A DNA stretch of 64,000 bases from Phlegmacium glaucopus (taxonomy: Eukaryota > Basidiomycota > Agaricomycetes > Agaricales > Cortinariaceae), in the NCBI GenBank assembly GCA_015039465.1, contig MU130366.1, positions 57,004 to 121,003 of the forward strand. The letters are read 5' to 3'. The notes under the pieces were generated by a model. The model ran no database searches. It was not told the origin of the DNA and saw only the letters and a program-made list of their open reading frames with translations. Below are positions 12,365 to 22,617 of the stretch, in pieces (the stretch's first letter is position 1; every line of letters starts with the position of its first letter). The position numbers and the translations under genes are program-made.

Positions 12365-12519
12365 CAGTTGTAGACAAGCAAAACCCACTAATAAAAATGG
12401 AAATTCCTTGATGGCTGAAAAAACACTTGGAAAACATGCAGATAGGTCAAGGCAAGCTTGTGAACAATTTTCATCCAGATCTCACAAGCTGTCCTTGAGA
12501 AAATAACCATATAAGGAAA

Positions 12520-13150
12520 GTGACCCTGAGATTATGGCAGGTACACTCAAAAAAAAAAAAGGAAAATTTAAGAAAAAGTATGGAATCACTTCCTTTCATT
12601 GAGGGCAATACTATGTTTGTCACATTTTCAAAAATATCATCAAATGGTTGCCCCACAAAAAAATCCCTAACTTTCAGGTATGAAATGGTCTGCCCTTTTG
12701 AGAATGATAATTGCTGCATGGCCTGCCTTCTCACCAAGCAAGAGGAGATTACAAATCAAATTTCTATGCTTGAAACTGTGATCTGGGAGGCTGATGGGTG
12801 TATTTTCTTGCCTAAATTTCACAGTGAACTCAACCCAATTGAGATGGTGAGCTCATTGTGCTTGGTAGTATCAAGTTATTAAGATATTCAGTGACTTATT
12901 TTCTATCAACTGTAGTATTGGGATGGGCTAAACATTGCTATTGAGCAGTATCATCATATGCATTCAAAATGCTGCTGAGAATGCTCTTATTAATAACATG
13001 TGTCCTGTTGAGGTAATCAGGCAATTCATCTGGAGATAGATGTTGGCATACTGCATGGGACTCACAGGAAGGGCCATGCAGTGGGCTGTATGCAAGCAAA
13101 AAGGTCACAAAAAGGCTACCATGACACATTTGAATACTGTTCTTAATGAT
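12520..13150 (+). pseudogene. DDE transposase C-terminal part, broken
   Basis: The encoded stretch FLPKFHSELNPIEM contains the last catalytic acidic residue region of a DDE transposase type common in basidiomycetes, preceded by QISMLETVI. Downstream, in another frame and with internal stops, are PVEVIRQFIWR near 13005 and GLTGRAMQWAVCKQKGHKK near 13060, the usual end of that protein. The N-terminal half with the first two catalytic Asp residues is not visible. It belongs to the TIR element that encloses it. Confidence 0.6.
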
Positions 13151-13708
13151 TCTTAGCCCAATTTTACTTCTAATGTACATATGTCACCACCTAAACCTAT
13201 CCAAACTTGGTTTCATCCAACAAAATGTTGTGGTATTTGGGCCTAAAGACTTGTCATGGCCAAAACATTGTGGTAAAAACTTTGGAGATGCATTTTTTTT
13301 GATGCATTTCATCAATGTGAACAAGAATATGAAAAAAATTCACCCCTACATGCACTCCTTGCTGAGATACTGTTACAATCCAGTCACAAGTTGTTCCATT
13401 ATCGGTTCCATCAGAACCGTGTTCCAGACAACTAACTCCAATCTGTAACCATTACTTACCTTTGGAATTACTCCTCCTACCTTCGGGTCTGAAGGTTTTC
13501 CATATTATTCTGACCCTCTGCTTTTACTCCAAGCTCATCTCCATCATCATCTTATCAACATCTTATCTTATCTTCATCAGCACTTTCCTATTATCAGTCA
13601 GCAACCCATAGTCAGATTATTCACCCAAGAATGAAGGACTTTCTGGGAGCAGACCACAGTACCTTATTTTTATTTTTTACATTTAGATGTTATTCTTTAA
13701 CAATATTT
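13151..13708. other. Interior of decayed DNA transposon, no gene
   Basis: Open frames here are short and show no recognised domain. The sequence is probably the 3' untranslated part of the DDE transposon. Confidence 0.4.
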
Positions 13709-13761
13709 AAGTACTTAGGGATGCCAAAGTTCAGTTCGGTTCAGTTCAGGACCCATTTTCT

Positions 13762-13803
<42 letters not shown>

Positions 13804-13830
13804 AGAACCAGAACCAGAACAGAACCAACA
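13762..13830 (+). repeat. (GAACCA)n hexanucleotide array
   Basis: Tandem GAACCA units with occasional loss of one base are followed by the complementary GGTTCT units. The Arg-Thr open frame across it is a by-product of the repeat, not a gene. Confidence 0.9.
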
Positions 13831-14272
13831 GAACTGGTTCTCTTGGTTTGGTTCTGGTTCAGAACCAGTTCAAACCATAAGAACCAGTTAAAAATAGACT
13901 TTTGTTAGGATATCACCAATTCGCCAAGAAATTCTCATTTTAAATTTTATTTTCTAAAATTGCATCTTATTTCTTAGAAATAAATATATCTTGAAATTTG
14001 AGGCCAGAAGTTTGTAATATTGGTGTTATAACTATGACATCACTAAAAATAAACATGAAAAGAAAAAAATGCTACTAAATCATTTTGCCAACTAGTGACA
14101 ACTTTGAATTGGATTCTTGCAATAGGAGTATATTAATATTAATAGAACCTGAAGTTATAAAGTACATGAGACATATTATTGATTATGTACTATGCCAGAC
14201 CAAAAAATGATGTACTTCTGATTGGAAATATATTGTGTTGGTGACTTGAATAAATATTTTCATTACAGATAC

Positions 14273-14682
14273 TGTTACGAACATTTCTTTTTCTTTTCTT
14301 TATCTCCACCGACCACATGCTCGTTTCACCTACATGCACTTTCCACATCTCTTTCATCTCCGCCACCACATGTTTTCCTCTCTCCTTTCATCATATGCTT
14401 GTTTCACCTATTTATACCTATACAACATGCTTCACATGCGGACGCCTTACCCTATGCACGACCCTCTCCATTAGTATAAATACCGTATTCACTCTCTTGT
14501 ATTACTTTAGCTAATTCTTGAGATCCTTACCTCGGTAACTTTGCTCTAAGACTTTCTCAAACTCCTAAGACGCTGCCTTGAGATTCATCTCTTGGTAATC
14601 TTTTGAGCTCACCAAACGAACGAACGAACTCTTATACGACTGTTTACGGCCAGAAGCCTCTGAGCCGTTCGAAGTTGTAACA
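14273..14682 (-). mobile_element. Solo LTR with 5-bp target duplication
   Basis: It starts TGTTACGAAC and ends GTTGTAACA (TG...CA ends), 410 bp in all, flanked by identical GATAC at 14268-14272 and 14683-14687. In the reverse direction it matches the LTR-like copies at 11870 and 12182. There is no internal region, as expected after recombination between two LTRs. Confidence 0.85.
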
Positions 14683-15075
14683 GATACAGGTACATTGTGC
14701 CATTTAACCTGTAAAATAATGCAAATAAGTAAATATATTACTTAAATGTTTGCCTTGGGATATAGTGGTTCAGAATGGTTTGGACCAGTTCAGAACTGGT
14801 TCTCATATTTCTAGCCAATCAAGAACCAGAACCAGAACCAGATGGCTGAGACTGAACCAGAACCAGAACTGAACCAGATAGTTGGTTTGGTTTGGCTGGT
14901 TCTGGTTCTCTGGACTGGTTCAGAACTGAACTTCAGCATCCCTATAAGTACTCAGACTTGTATGTTTTCCCTCAGTTTTGAATATCAACTTAGCTTCCTT
15001 CTCTTGTTCTCCCTCTAAGTCCCTTGGGCTTCCACTTCTATTCCATTTCCTTTCAGCTCTGAAATCAGGACTCCA

Positions 15076-15385
15076 TGTTGAGGTATACGAGTTTTGACTC
15101 GTTGATTCATTCCTTAATCTTTTATTATCTTACATCTTATATCTTATCGTTTCTTTTATCTTGTGTCACATTACGGTCACATTTATTACTCACGAATTTT
15201 AGTGTAGCAAGTCTCAACTTTTACCAAAAGTTGAGACGTGAGTTCATTCGTTTACTATTTTAATTACTTCGTCTAACATATACCTAGTCATTATTTCATT
15301 GCTCTAGGTATAATAATTAATATACAACTTTTACCAAAAGTTGAGACTCATTATTTCATTGCTCTAGCTGCGAAATATTGCAACA
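15076..15385 (+). repeat. Copia 5' LTR
   Basis: It begins TGTTGAGG and ends TTGCAACA. It contains repeated CAACTTTTACCAAAAGTTGA palindromes at about 15214 and again near 15327. Confidence 0.96.
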
Positions 15386-15397
15386 GGTTATGGGCCC
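15386..15397 (+). promoter_or_regulatory. Primer binding site (likely half-tRNA-iMet)
   Basis: GGTTATGGGCCC directly abuts the 5' LTR. Its complement, GGGCCCATAACC, matches the anticodon-stem region of initiator tRNA-Met, the internal primer used by some copia elements, rather than a tRNA 3' end. The pairing is inferred. Confidence 0.6.
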
Positions 15398-18300
15398 CGA
15401 AGACAAACTGTCCAACCTCTCGATGAACTCCAGTACAGACACCACAACCCTAGCCATTCCCAAGCTCCGTGACGACGGAAGTAATTGGGCTGACTATGAG
15501 CCTCGAATTCAAAAGGCCATGGGTTCTAAGGGGCTGTGGAGACACGTAGAAGGAACCGCCACCGCGCCTAAACCATTTGCTGTCGTCGATGAAGTCCTAG
15601 TCCTATCAGACAGGAAGACGCCAGCTACTGAAGAGCAAATAGAAACCAAGGAGATCAGAATGGTTGAATTCGAAAAACGCGAGTACTTAGCTCAGCATAT
15701 CATTCTCTCAACAACCTCAACACGTCTCGGATCTAAAATAAAGAACTTAACATCAGCTGAAGACATGTGGAAGGTTGTTAAAGCCGACGCGACGACGAAA
15801 AGTACACTGTACCTCCTCGACGCTGAAGATCAGCTCTCGAGTATGAGGCTGGCAGAGAATGAAGACCCGAAAATTCACCTTACAGAACTCAAGCAACATT
15901 TTCAATTGATGACGCAAAGACGCGATAATCTTCTGAAAATGGGATCAACACTATCCGATACACGATTCAATATCATTGTCATGTCTTCATTACCTGAGAC
16001 TTACCGACCTACTCTCCAAACCATTACGGCAGCCGAACGAGCCAGTAGTCTCTCAGGAGGCCAGTCACAACGTATGAAAACGGATGACCTGATTGCCTTC
16101 ATCATCGAGGAGGCTCAGCATCGTTTAATCAACGACGAACGTGGCAAAAATGCCGAATCCGCACTTGCTGTCCACGGAAAAAGGGGTGGAAAACCTAGAC
16201 ACGCCAACAAGAAAAGGTTCGAAAAGCAAAGTCACAGTAAAACCGAATCCGATGACGCATGCGGAAATTGTGGAAAGAAAGGGCATAAGGAACCGGATTG
16301 TTGGTCCAAAGGAGGTGGTAAAGAGGGTCAAGGGCCGAGACAAAAGAAATCTAAGAAGGTTGAATCAGCAACGATCGCAGTCGACGAGGAAGACAATAAA
16401 TTATTTGCCTTTACTTGCACATCGGACTATGTCGATGTTGCGAATGCGTTGCCAGTCCCGAGATCAAAATTGGGTGGATGTATCGACAGTGGAGCCAGTA
16501 GTGATTACTCTCCGGATCGTTCCAAGTTTACCAATTATCGTCCTATCGATCGCGACATTACTACAGCGGATGGACGAAGGGTTAAAGCTGTTGGAATGGG
16601 AGACATGCTCCTAGAACTCCCAAATGGGTCAACATGGACCAAAACAACCTTTAAGGATGCAATTCACGCACCGGATCTAGCCTTTACCCTCATATCCATC
16701 AGCAGATTGGAAAGGGCTGGATGCCTAGTGACGTTCCATAAGGGTATGTGCACAATTAAACAGCGAGACGGACGTACCATCGCAACTATACCTCGGGTGA
16801 ACGATCTATATCCTATCCCTGCTCCGGACCCATCCAAAAACACGCACCACGCAAACATAGCTTCTCAAAAAATGAGCATTAATGAAGCCCATCGAAAACT
16901 CGGACACATATCAGTACATGCTATCAAGCACGCGATCTCGAAGGGACTCATTACTGGTATCGACCTTGATATCAATTTGAAGGTCGAATTTTGTGAAGCA
17001 TGTGTGAAGGCCAAGTCCAATAGACTTCCCTTTCCGAAGGAATCAGAAACTAGGGCCGCGAAATACGGTGATCGTGTCCATTGGGATCTATGGGGACCAG
17101 CGTCAGTAAAGAGTCTAAATGGCCATTACTACGTGGCAGCTCGTATAGATGATGCAACTCGTGAAACAAAGCTCTACTTCCAAGAGAAGAAGAGTGAGAC
17201 ATTTAAATCATATAAACGAGATGAAGCTCTTATCGAAACACAAACCGGAAATCGTATAAAGATTGTGCGTTCGGATCGTGGGGGAGAGTTCCTATCACGA
17301 CAAATGATTGATCATCAAGACGATAAAGGAACTAAACGAGAACTTACCGTCCATGATTCTCCACCCCAAAATGGTACAGCCGAACGTGGCATGTGCACTC
17401 GAGCTGAACGCGCACGAGCTCTCCTTTTGTCATCCGGTTTACCTCGTTTCCTATGGGAAGAAGCCATGAAACACACAACGTGGCTGCAAAACAGAACTCC
17501 TGCACGTGCGTTAGATGGTAAAACCCCATACGAAATGATGCATAAGCGAAAACCATACCTTGGAGGTATTCAGGAATTTGGTGCAGCCGCCTACGTAAAG
17601 GATTTGTCGGCTGGGAAATTAGACACTCGAGCTCAGCTTGGACGTTTTGTCGGTTACGACTCCGAATCCAAAGGATATAGGATTTACTGGCCTGGAAAAC
17701 ATTCAGTAACTGTTGAGAGAAACGTGGTTTTCAACCAAAATAACATACGAACCAACGAAAGTGTTAACATTCCTGAAGATTCACTGGCTGAGGGGGAGAA
17801 GGATAAGGTCATCCAGCAATCTTCCAACACTGCCGAAATCACAAATGAAAACACTGAAGATTCAAATGTTCAACCTATCAGTGAAACTCAATCCGAACTC
17901 GAACCAGACAAAACTTACCAGGAGTCTATAATCGACCCCATTTCCGAACCTATTCCAGACTCCATAGACGATGACCAAACTCCTCAATACGGACGCGGTC
18001 ATCGAGCTCGCAAACCAAAAGGAGCATATAAAGTAATCCATGAAGGTCTTACAGCAAATTTACTCCATTGTGAGAACCTAGAAGATGACGAAAATCAGTT
18101 ACTCATCCTTAACGAGGATGACAATAACCTTTTCGATGACTTACCACCTGATTTCGCTCTCGTAGGTGGTGTTATTCCCGAACCACCATCGCTTGATGAA
18201 GCCCTACGAGGCCCAAACGCGAAACATTGGCAAGCGGCACTGGAATACGAAATTAGTCAACTCGAAAAGATGGGAACTTGGATCATCGAAGACTTACCAC

Positions 18301-19757
18301 CACAACACAAGGCAATACCTTGCAACGAAGTTCTAAGAACCAAAAGAGGGCCTGATGGTGAAGTTCAAAGTTACCGTGTTCGCATCGTCGCAGGTGGACA
18401 TAGACAAGTCGAAGGTGTTAATTACACCGAAACATTTTCAGCTGCTGCGAAAATGCCTGCCGTACGAGTCGTCCTAGCTAATGCAGCTGGGCAAGACTGG
18501 GAAATCGAACACGTAGACGTAAAAAGCGCTTACCTCAACACGCCACTTAACAAAACAATCTACATGAGACCACCTCGTGGTGTGTTAAAACCGGGCCAAG
18601 AAGGGAAGGTCTGCAGGTTGTTGAAAGGCTTGTATGGGTTAAAGCAAGCCGGTAGAGGGTGGTATCTCGAGATGAGCCGGGTGTTCCTAAAAGAATTAGG
18701 GTTCAAGCGCTCGGCAATCGACCATTCTGTATTCTTTCGACAATCGGGTGATGAGCATACCATCGTCGCTGTTGCAACGGACGATATGGCAGTCACATCT
18801 AAAAGAAAAGCAGATGCTGAGCGATTTAAATCCAAGATTAAAACTTACTGGGAGATAACTGATAACGGACCCATTAAATGGTTCCTAGGTTTCGAAATCA
18901 GACGCAATCGCGAGGCTAGAACGATATCCATCAATCAACATGCCTATATTGAAGCCATGGTCGAAAAATTTAGACTTACTAATGCGAGACGCGTTTCGAC
19001 TCCAATGGAACAAAACACCCAGTTTTCGACTGATCAGGGACCGTCTACCCCTAATCAGCTTGCGAAAATGACAGGAGTCCCTTACGCTAAAGCTATAGGG
19101 AGCATTTTATGGCCTGCAGTTGTTTCGAGACCCGATATCGCTTATGCAATAGGTGTATTGTCGCAGTTTATCCAAAATCCGGGCCAAGCACACTGGGAAG
19201 GACTCAAACGAGTCATCGTATATCTCGGATCTACAAAAAACCTGTGGCTCACCTTTAGTGGAAAGACAAATACCCTCGTTGAAGGCTTTTGTGATGCAGA
19301 CTGGGCTAGTCAAAGCCATCGCCACTCGATATCGGGATACTCATTCCATTTCGGTGTTGGAGCGATCTCTTGGAGTTCGAAAAAGCAACATGTGGTGGCG
19401 TTGTCGAGTACGGAAGCAGAATATATTGCACAAACACATGCTGCAAAGGAAGCACTGTGGCTGCGCAGTTTCGTCAACGAAATCAGAGGAATACAAGAAA
19501 GACCTATGGTGATGAACTGTGATAATCAGGGAGCCATTGCACTCGCGAAGGATAACAAATTTCACTCACGAACGAAACATATTGACCTCAGGTACCACTT
19601 TATCCGGGAAGCTGTGGAAGATAAGAAGATATCGATCAACTACATACCAACCGATGAGAATGTATCGGATATCTTCACGAAGGCACTAGCGAGGCCCAAG
19701 TTCGTGGGTTTTGTTGAAAAGCTGGGGCTGGGGGAATTGGAGAAGGATCGTGTTTAA
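15390..19757 (+). CDS. Copia Gag-Pol polyprotein
   Basis: A single open frame of 1455 residues from the first ATG after the LTR. In order it has a UBN2-like Gag region, a CCHC zinc knuckle CGNCGKKGHKEPDC (from residue 291), an aspartic protease site DSGAS (366), a GAG-pre-integrase HHCC zinc region with HRKLGH and EACVKAK, an integrase core with WDLWGP, DDATRE, DRGGEF (about 630) and the Glu in GTAERGM, a reverse transcriptase with DVKSAYLN and the catalytic ATDDM (about 1131), and an RNase H with FCDADWAS, STEAEYIA and NCDNQGAI. The protease-integrase-RT-RNase H order defines copia. All catalytic acids are present and no stop or frameshift is seen, so it is likely capable of transposition. 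It is free of introns, unlike neighbouring genes. Confidence 0.97.
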   Translation: MGPEDKLSNLSMNSSTDTTTLAIPKLRDDGSNWADYEPRIQKAMGSKGLWRHVEGTATAPKPFAVVDEVLVLSDRKTPATEEQIETKEIRMVEFEKREYLAQHIILSTTSTRLGSKIKNLTSAEDMWKVVKADATTKSTLYLLDAEDQLSSMRLAENEDPKIHLTELKQHFQLMTQRRDNLLKMGSTLSDTRFNIIVMSSLPETYRPTLQTITAAERASSLSGGQSQRMKTDDLIAFIIEEAQHRLINDERGKNAESALAVHGKRGGKPRHANKKRFEKQSHSKTESDDACGNCGKKGHKEPDCWSKGGGKEGQGPRQKKSKKVESATIAVDEEDNKLFAFTCTSDYVDVANALPVPRSKLGGCIDSGASSDYSPDRSKFTNYRPIDRDITTADGRRVKAVGMGDMLLELPNGSTWTKTTFKDAIHAPDLAFTLISISRLERAGCLVTFHKGMCTIKQRDGRTIATIPRVNDLYPIPAPDPSKNTHHANIASQKMSINEAHRKLGHISVHAIKHAISKGLITGIDLDINLKVEFCEACVKAKSNRLPFPKESETRAAKYGDRVHWDLWGPASVKSLNGHYYVAARIDDATRETKLYFQEKKSETFKSYKRDEALIETQTGNRIKIVRSDRGGEFLSRQMIDHQDDKGTKRELTVHDSPPQNGTAERGMCTRAERARALLLSSGLPRFLWEEAMKHTTWLQNRTPARALDGKTPYEMMHKRKPYLGGIQEFGAAAYVKDLSAGKLDTRAQLGRFVGYDSESKGYRIYWPGKHSVTVERNVVFNQNNIRTNESVNIPEDSLAEGEKDKVIQQSSNTAEITNENTEDSNVQPISETQSELEPDKTYQESIIDPISEPIPDSIDDDQTPQYGRGHRARKPKGAYKVIHEGLTANLLHCENLEDDENQLLILNEDDNNLFDDLPPDFALVGGVIPEPPSLDEALRGPNAKHWQAALEYEISQLEKMGTWIIEDLPPQHKAIPCNEVLRTKRGPDGEVQSYRVRIVAGGHRQVEGVNYTETFSAAAKMPAVRVVLANAAGQDWEIEHVDVKSAYLNTPLNKTIYMRPPRGVLKPGQEGKVCRLLKGLYGLKQAGRGWYLEMSRVFLKELGFKRSAIDHSVFFRQSGDEHTIVAVATDDMAVTSKRKADAERFKSKIKTYWEITDNGPIKWFLGFEIRRNREARTISINQHAYIEAMVEKFRLTNARRVSTPMEQNTQFSTDQGPSTPNQLAKMTGVPYAKAIGSILWPAVVSRPDIAYAIGVLSQFIQNPGQAHWEGLKRVIVYLGSTKNLWLTFSGKTNTLVEGFCDADWASQSHRHSISGYSFHFGVGAISWSSKKQHVVALSSTEAEYIAQTHAAKEALWLRSFVNEIRGIQERPMVMNCDNQGAIALAKDNKFHSRTKHIDLRYHFIREAVEDKKISINYIPTDENVSDIFTKALARPKFVGFVEKLGLGELEKDRV

Positions 19758-19869
19758 ACTCAGTCGTAACAACAACAAGAAGTCTTATTGTTGATCGATA
19801 ACGCGATCAGCACGTTCGTCATCACATGATGATCGCGCACACGATACGGATATCAACGGAGTCTAACTC

Positions 19870-19878
19870 GAGGGGGAG
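19870..19878 (+). promoter_or_regulatory. Polypurine tract of copia element
   Basis: GAGGGGGAG lies immediately before the 3' LTR, where plus-strand DNA synthesis is primed. Confidence 0.85.
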
Positions 19879-20188
19879 TGTTGAGGTATACGAGTTTTGA
19901 CTCGTTGATTCATTCCTTAATCTTTTATTATCTTACATCTTATATCTTATCGTTTCTTTTATCTTGTGTCACATTACGGTCACATTTATTACTCACGAAT
20001 TTTAGTGTAGCAAGTCTCAACTTTTACCAAAAGTTGAGACGTGAGTTCATTCGTTTACTATTTTAATTACTTCGTCTAACATATACCTAGTCATTATTTC
20101 ATTGCTCTAGGTATAATAATTAATATAGAACTTTTACCAAAAGTTGAGACTCATTATTTCATTGCTCTAGCTGCGAAATATTGCAACA
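19879..20188 (+). repeat. Copia 3' LTR
   Basis: It is 310 bp and differs from the 5' LTR at one visible position. It ends TTGCAACA and is followed by the target duplication CTCCA. Confidence 0.96.
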
Positions 20189-20340
20189 CTCCAAAGGAGC
20201 TGGTAGCACAGCACATACACTGAGGCTATAATCCTACTCCATTACTGTCTCTGTTCAGTTCTGTCTGTTCTGGTATTCCATCTGATGTTTCTGCTAGCTT
20301 ATCAGATACCAAATTAGTGGGCTTTGTTTGTCCACAACTG

Positions 20341-20540
20341 TAGCTACAGAACATCACTAGTAAACTACAGTATTTACACTAAATAAGTAATATGAAAAGA
20401 GCATGGTAAAGGTAGGGTAGCTGCATGTAAAACATATGTAGACAGCAAGGTAAACACATGTATAAAAGGAATGAAGAAAAGGCATGTAAAAGGCATGTAG
20501 ATGAAACATATGAAATGAAAATAAACACCATTTAGGCAAG
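20341..20540 (+). repeat. LTR-like repeat, copy 2, right part
   Basis: It continues the repeat interrupted at 12364, sharing TTTACACTAAATAAG and GCATGTAAAACATATGTA with the other copies. The exact 3' end is unclear. Confidence 0.55.
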
Positions 20541-20890
20541 TACACATTATATTAATTTGTTTCTCACATTGCAAACACCCCCTTTTCAGTCCACTTCCCA
20601 TCCCTAGGGAGGACAGTCACAATTTTCTCCATATACAACATTTTACTGAAAAATCCTCATACTTTTAACTGAGACCATTCCTTCTGGCTATGACTACATA
20701 TTTTATGCATCTGCATAACATTACTCCAAAAAAAAAATTTCAAGACCTGTACATCTTTTAAAATATCCACAAATATTATGGCATCCTGCCTGTATATATA
20801 TCTTCATGTATACTAAATCGAGTTCATGAAAGACATGAATTCCCATTTCAATAATAGTTAAATTATTACTGCACATGTATATTTGGCCTG
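20541..20890. other. Intergenic, no gene seen
   Basis: AT-rich sequence downstream of the PARP gene and beside the transposon nest. It probably holds the PARP 3' untranslated region. Confidence 0.4.
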
Positions 20891-21940
20891 TCAGGATGCC
20901 AAGGGTGTCTTAAACAAAGTTACTGCCAGAGATTTCAGCTTGGATCTGGTTTTCTGAGGAATATCCCCATATACAATAAGGAACGCAGGCCGTATAGCAT
21001 CATTGTTGTATACAACTGTCTCTTCGTAATTAAGGTCTATTCCAGGCTCACCGACGACCTGAGATTTTTAGCATTCAAGTTTGACAATGTCAGGATGAAT
21101 AAACCTACAGAGTGATGGCCGCAGGGAGGTTCAATCATATTTGTTGCATTTTGACGGCGTTTGTGTGGATTACCAACAACCACACGGCTCGCCAGGAGCA
21201 CACGACGTTTGGAAGACTCGTCGCCATTTAACACGTAGTCATCAGCCTCTGTCACGGGAATTAGCAAGCGAAGGAGCGTGCAGAATGACTTGGACTTACT
21301 TGAAGAGCAGGATGTTGTATAAATTCCTGTCCCAAAGCGACGAAATTTATGTTTCGTACCTGTTAAATCGAGCAAACGTTAACTAACCAACGCCAGGCCA
21401 TGCAAATTCAGCAGTACATACCACATTTAAGAACGTCAAATGAGTTACGGAGTATGGAACATAGATGGCAAGCTGGCAGATTGCACAGGCGGGTTCTACT
21501 CCCATCCTCGGCCAAAGAACAGTATCGATTCGTTCCATGAAATAATAATTGTTCGTTGGCAGGATCCATCGACCGATCCGGAAGAGCGGGAGAAGAAGCT
21601 ACAAGTGCCCTAACCCGACGTTAGCGGTTGTCCTTTCCATAGTAAGAATAACCTTACCGATAGTCGTTGTATGGTTTGAGACTCGCGTCGGACCATAGGA
21701 TTTTGTATATTGCTTGGAGCTGAGGTTTCTTTCTGTCAGGGTGTTTCCAGCCTCTGATGAACTTTTTCTCGACTAATATTTGGCTCTAAGTAAATGCAGA
21801 ACATCAAAGGCAAAAAAAAGGAACTTGAACCCACGGGTCGAGTAAAGGGGGTCTCCGGTCGAAACCGGCACCAATCGTTTCCACTTTCTATTTCCTTGAT
21901 TCTTGGGATGGTCAAGACTGAACTCGTCAACGGTAGACAT
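20891..21940 (-). CDS. PARP catalytic-domain protein (ADP-ribosyltransferase)
   Basis: Six exons join with correct phase at every border: 21940-21835, 21772-21658, 21609-21422, 21359-21300, 21248-21109 and 21058-20891. They encode 258 residues from ATG 21940 to a TGA at 20893. The product resembles the catalytic part of basidiomycete PARP-like proteins: GWKHPDRKKPQLQAIYKIL, then FHGTNRYCSL with H98, a Cys-rich insert (RTRLCNLPACHLC), FGTGIYTTS with Y150, and GEPGIDLNYEETVVY with E216. Thus the His-Tyr-Glu triad for NAD+ binding and catalysis looks complete. The enzyme is expected to move ADP-ribose from NAD+ to protein or nucleic acid; the substrate is unknown. The N-terminal zinc fingers that precede this domain in related proteins are absent. 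It lies head-to-head with a NADAR gene, 677 bp apart. Confidence 0.9.
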
Positions 21941-22617
21941 ATCACTCTTCGATAAGGCTGATTATTGAAAGGGACCATAATATATACGATTTCCGTTGCA
22001 ATTTGAATCCCTTGAGGCAAAATACGTTTCACGAGCACGACCGTGGCGGTGCATTCCATGCGTCAGCGTGGTGGTTAATATGACCGGTTTCGTGCACCAT
22101 GATCATCAGCGCATTTCAGCTACAATCAGCCTGTCAGAAGAGAGAGAATCCAAGTGACAAGGCCCGGGTTTCGCTGAATAGCGTTTGACCTGATGGATGT
22201 CTCTAAAGCTCGCAATGCGCTTCCAGATATGCATAGTTGAGGCAAGCAAGGGAGGTCAAGGCGTCGAAGCATAATCCTACTCGTGGACACCTCGCTAGTG
22301 ACGGACGCATGTCACAATCCTACCAAGATCGTCATCCGCAACTTGTCCGCAACTTAAAACAAGCATTGAGGCAAGGATACCTCATGCCGTCCTTCTTTGT
22401 TGCACAACCACTATGACGCTTGTGGACAGATAGCATCCAGAAACGTTTTTTGTCACGAGGAAGAAGTGAGGACTAGGAATGCATTAACTAACGTGAGATT
22501 GGTGCAAAGGAGGCTCTAATCTCACCAAAAAGCACCGCCATTCAGATTTGCCATTGCCATTTCTTTCAGAACGACAAAGACCCTCAACGAGTTTGTCATT
22601 TGCCAAGCCATCCCGAT
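21941..22617. promoter_or_regulatory. Shared divergent promoter region, PARP and NADAR
   Basis: This 677-bp gap separates the two divergently transcribed start codons, so the two genes probably share or at least border common control sequence. I see no clear TATA box or operator-like repeat. Confidence 0.45.

Larger units (their letters stand above)
13709..14953. mobile_element. Non-autonomous TIR element rich in GAACCAG
   Basis: The ends are inverted: AAGTACTTAGGGATGC with AAGTTCAGTTC at the left, and at the right the complement of GAGTACTTATAGGGATGC with AAGTTCAGTTC. Each end continues inward into arrays of GAACCAG/CTGGTTC (13737-13888 and 14765-14942) that face each other, so the element could fold into a long hairpin. 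It has no coding capacity of its own. A solo LTR sits inside it. Confidence 0.65.
15076..20188 (+). mobile_element. Intact Ty1/copia LTR retrotransposon
   Basis: It is 5113 bp long with 310-bp LTRs and a 5-bp target duplication CTCCA (15071-15075 and 20189-20193). One open reading frame fills the interior. The two LTRs differ at only one base that I can see (C versus G near 15326/20129), which indicates a very recent insertion. It inserted in the interior of the TIR DNA transposon. Confidence 0.96.
12365..20340 (+). mobile_element. TIR DNA transposon containing nested insertions
   Basis: Inverted repeats of 28 bp, starting CAGTTGT and matching at 25 of 28 positions, lie at 12365-12392 and 20313-20340. 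Between them are a broken DDE transposase (12520-13150), a GAACCAG-rich TIR element with a solo LTR inside, and a copia element. Without those insertions the transposon would be roughly 1.6 kb. The bases TAG occur near both borders and might be the target duplication, but this is not certain. Confidence 0.6.

Noticed and set aside
13631..13891. Open frame encoding an Arg-Thr repeat
   Set aside because: It is produced by the GAACCA hexanucleotide array within a transposon and has no conserved flanks.
15075..15263. Open frame of about 62 codons, found again at 19878-20066
   Set aside because: It lies wholly inside the copia LTR, so its repetition simply reflects the two LTRs.
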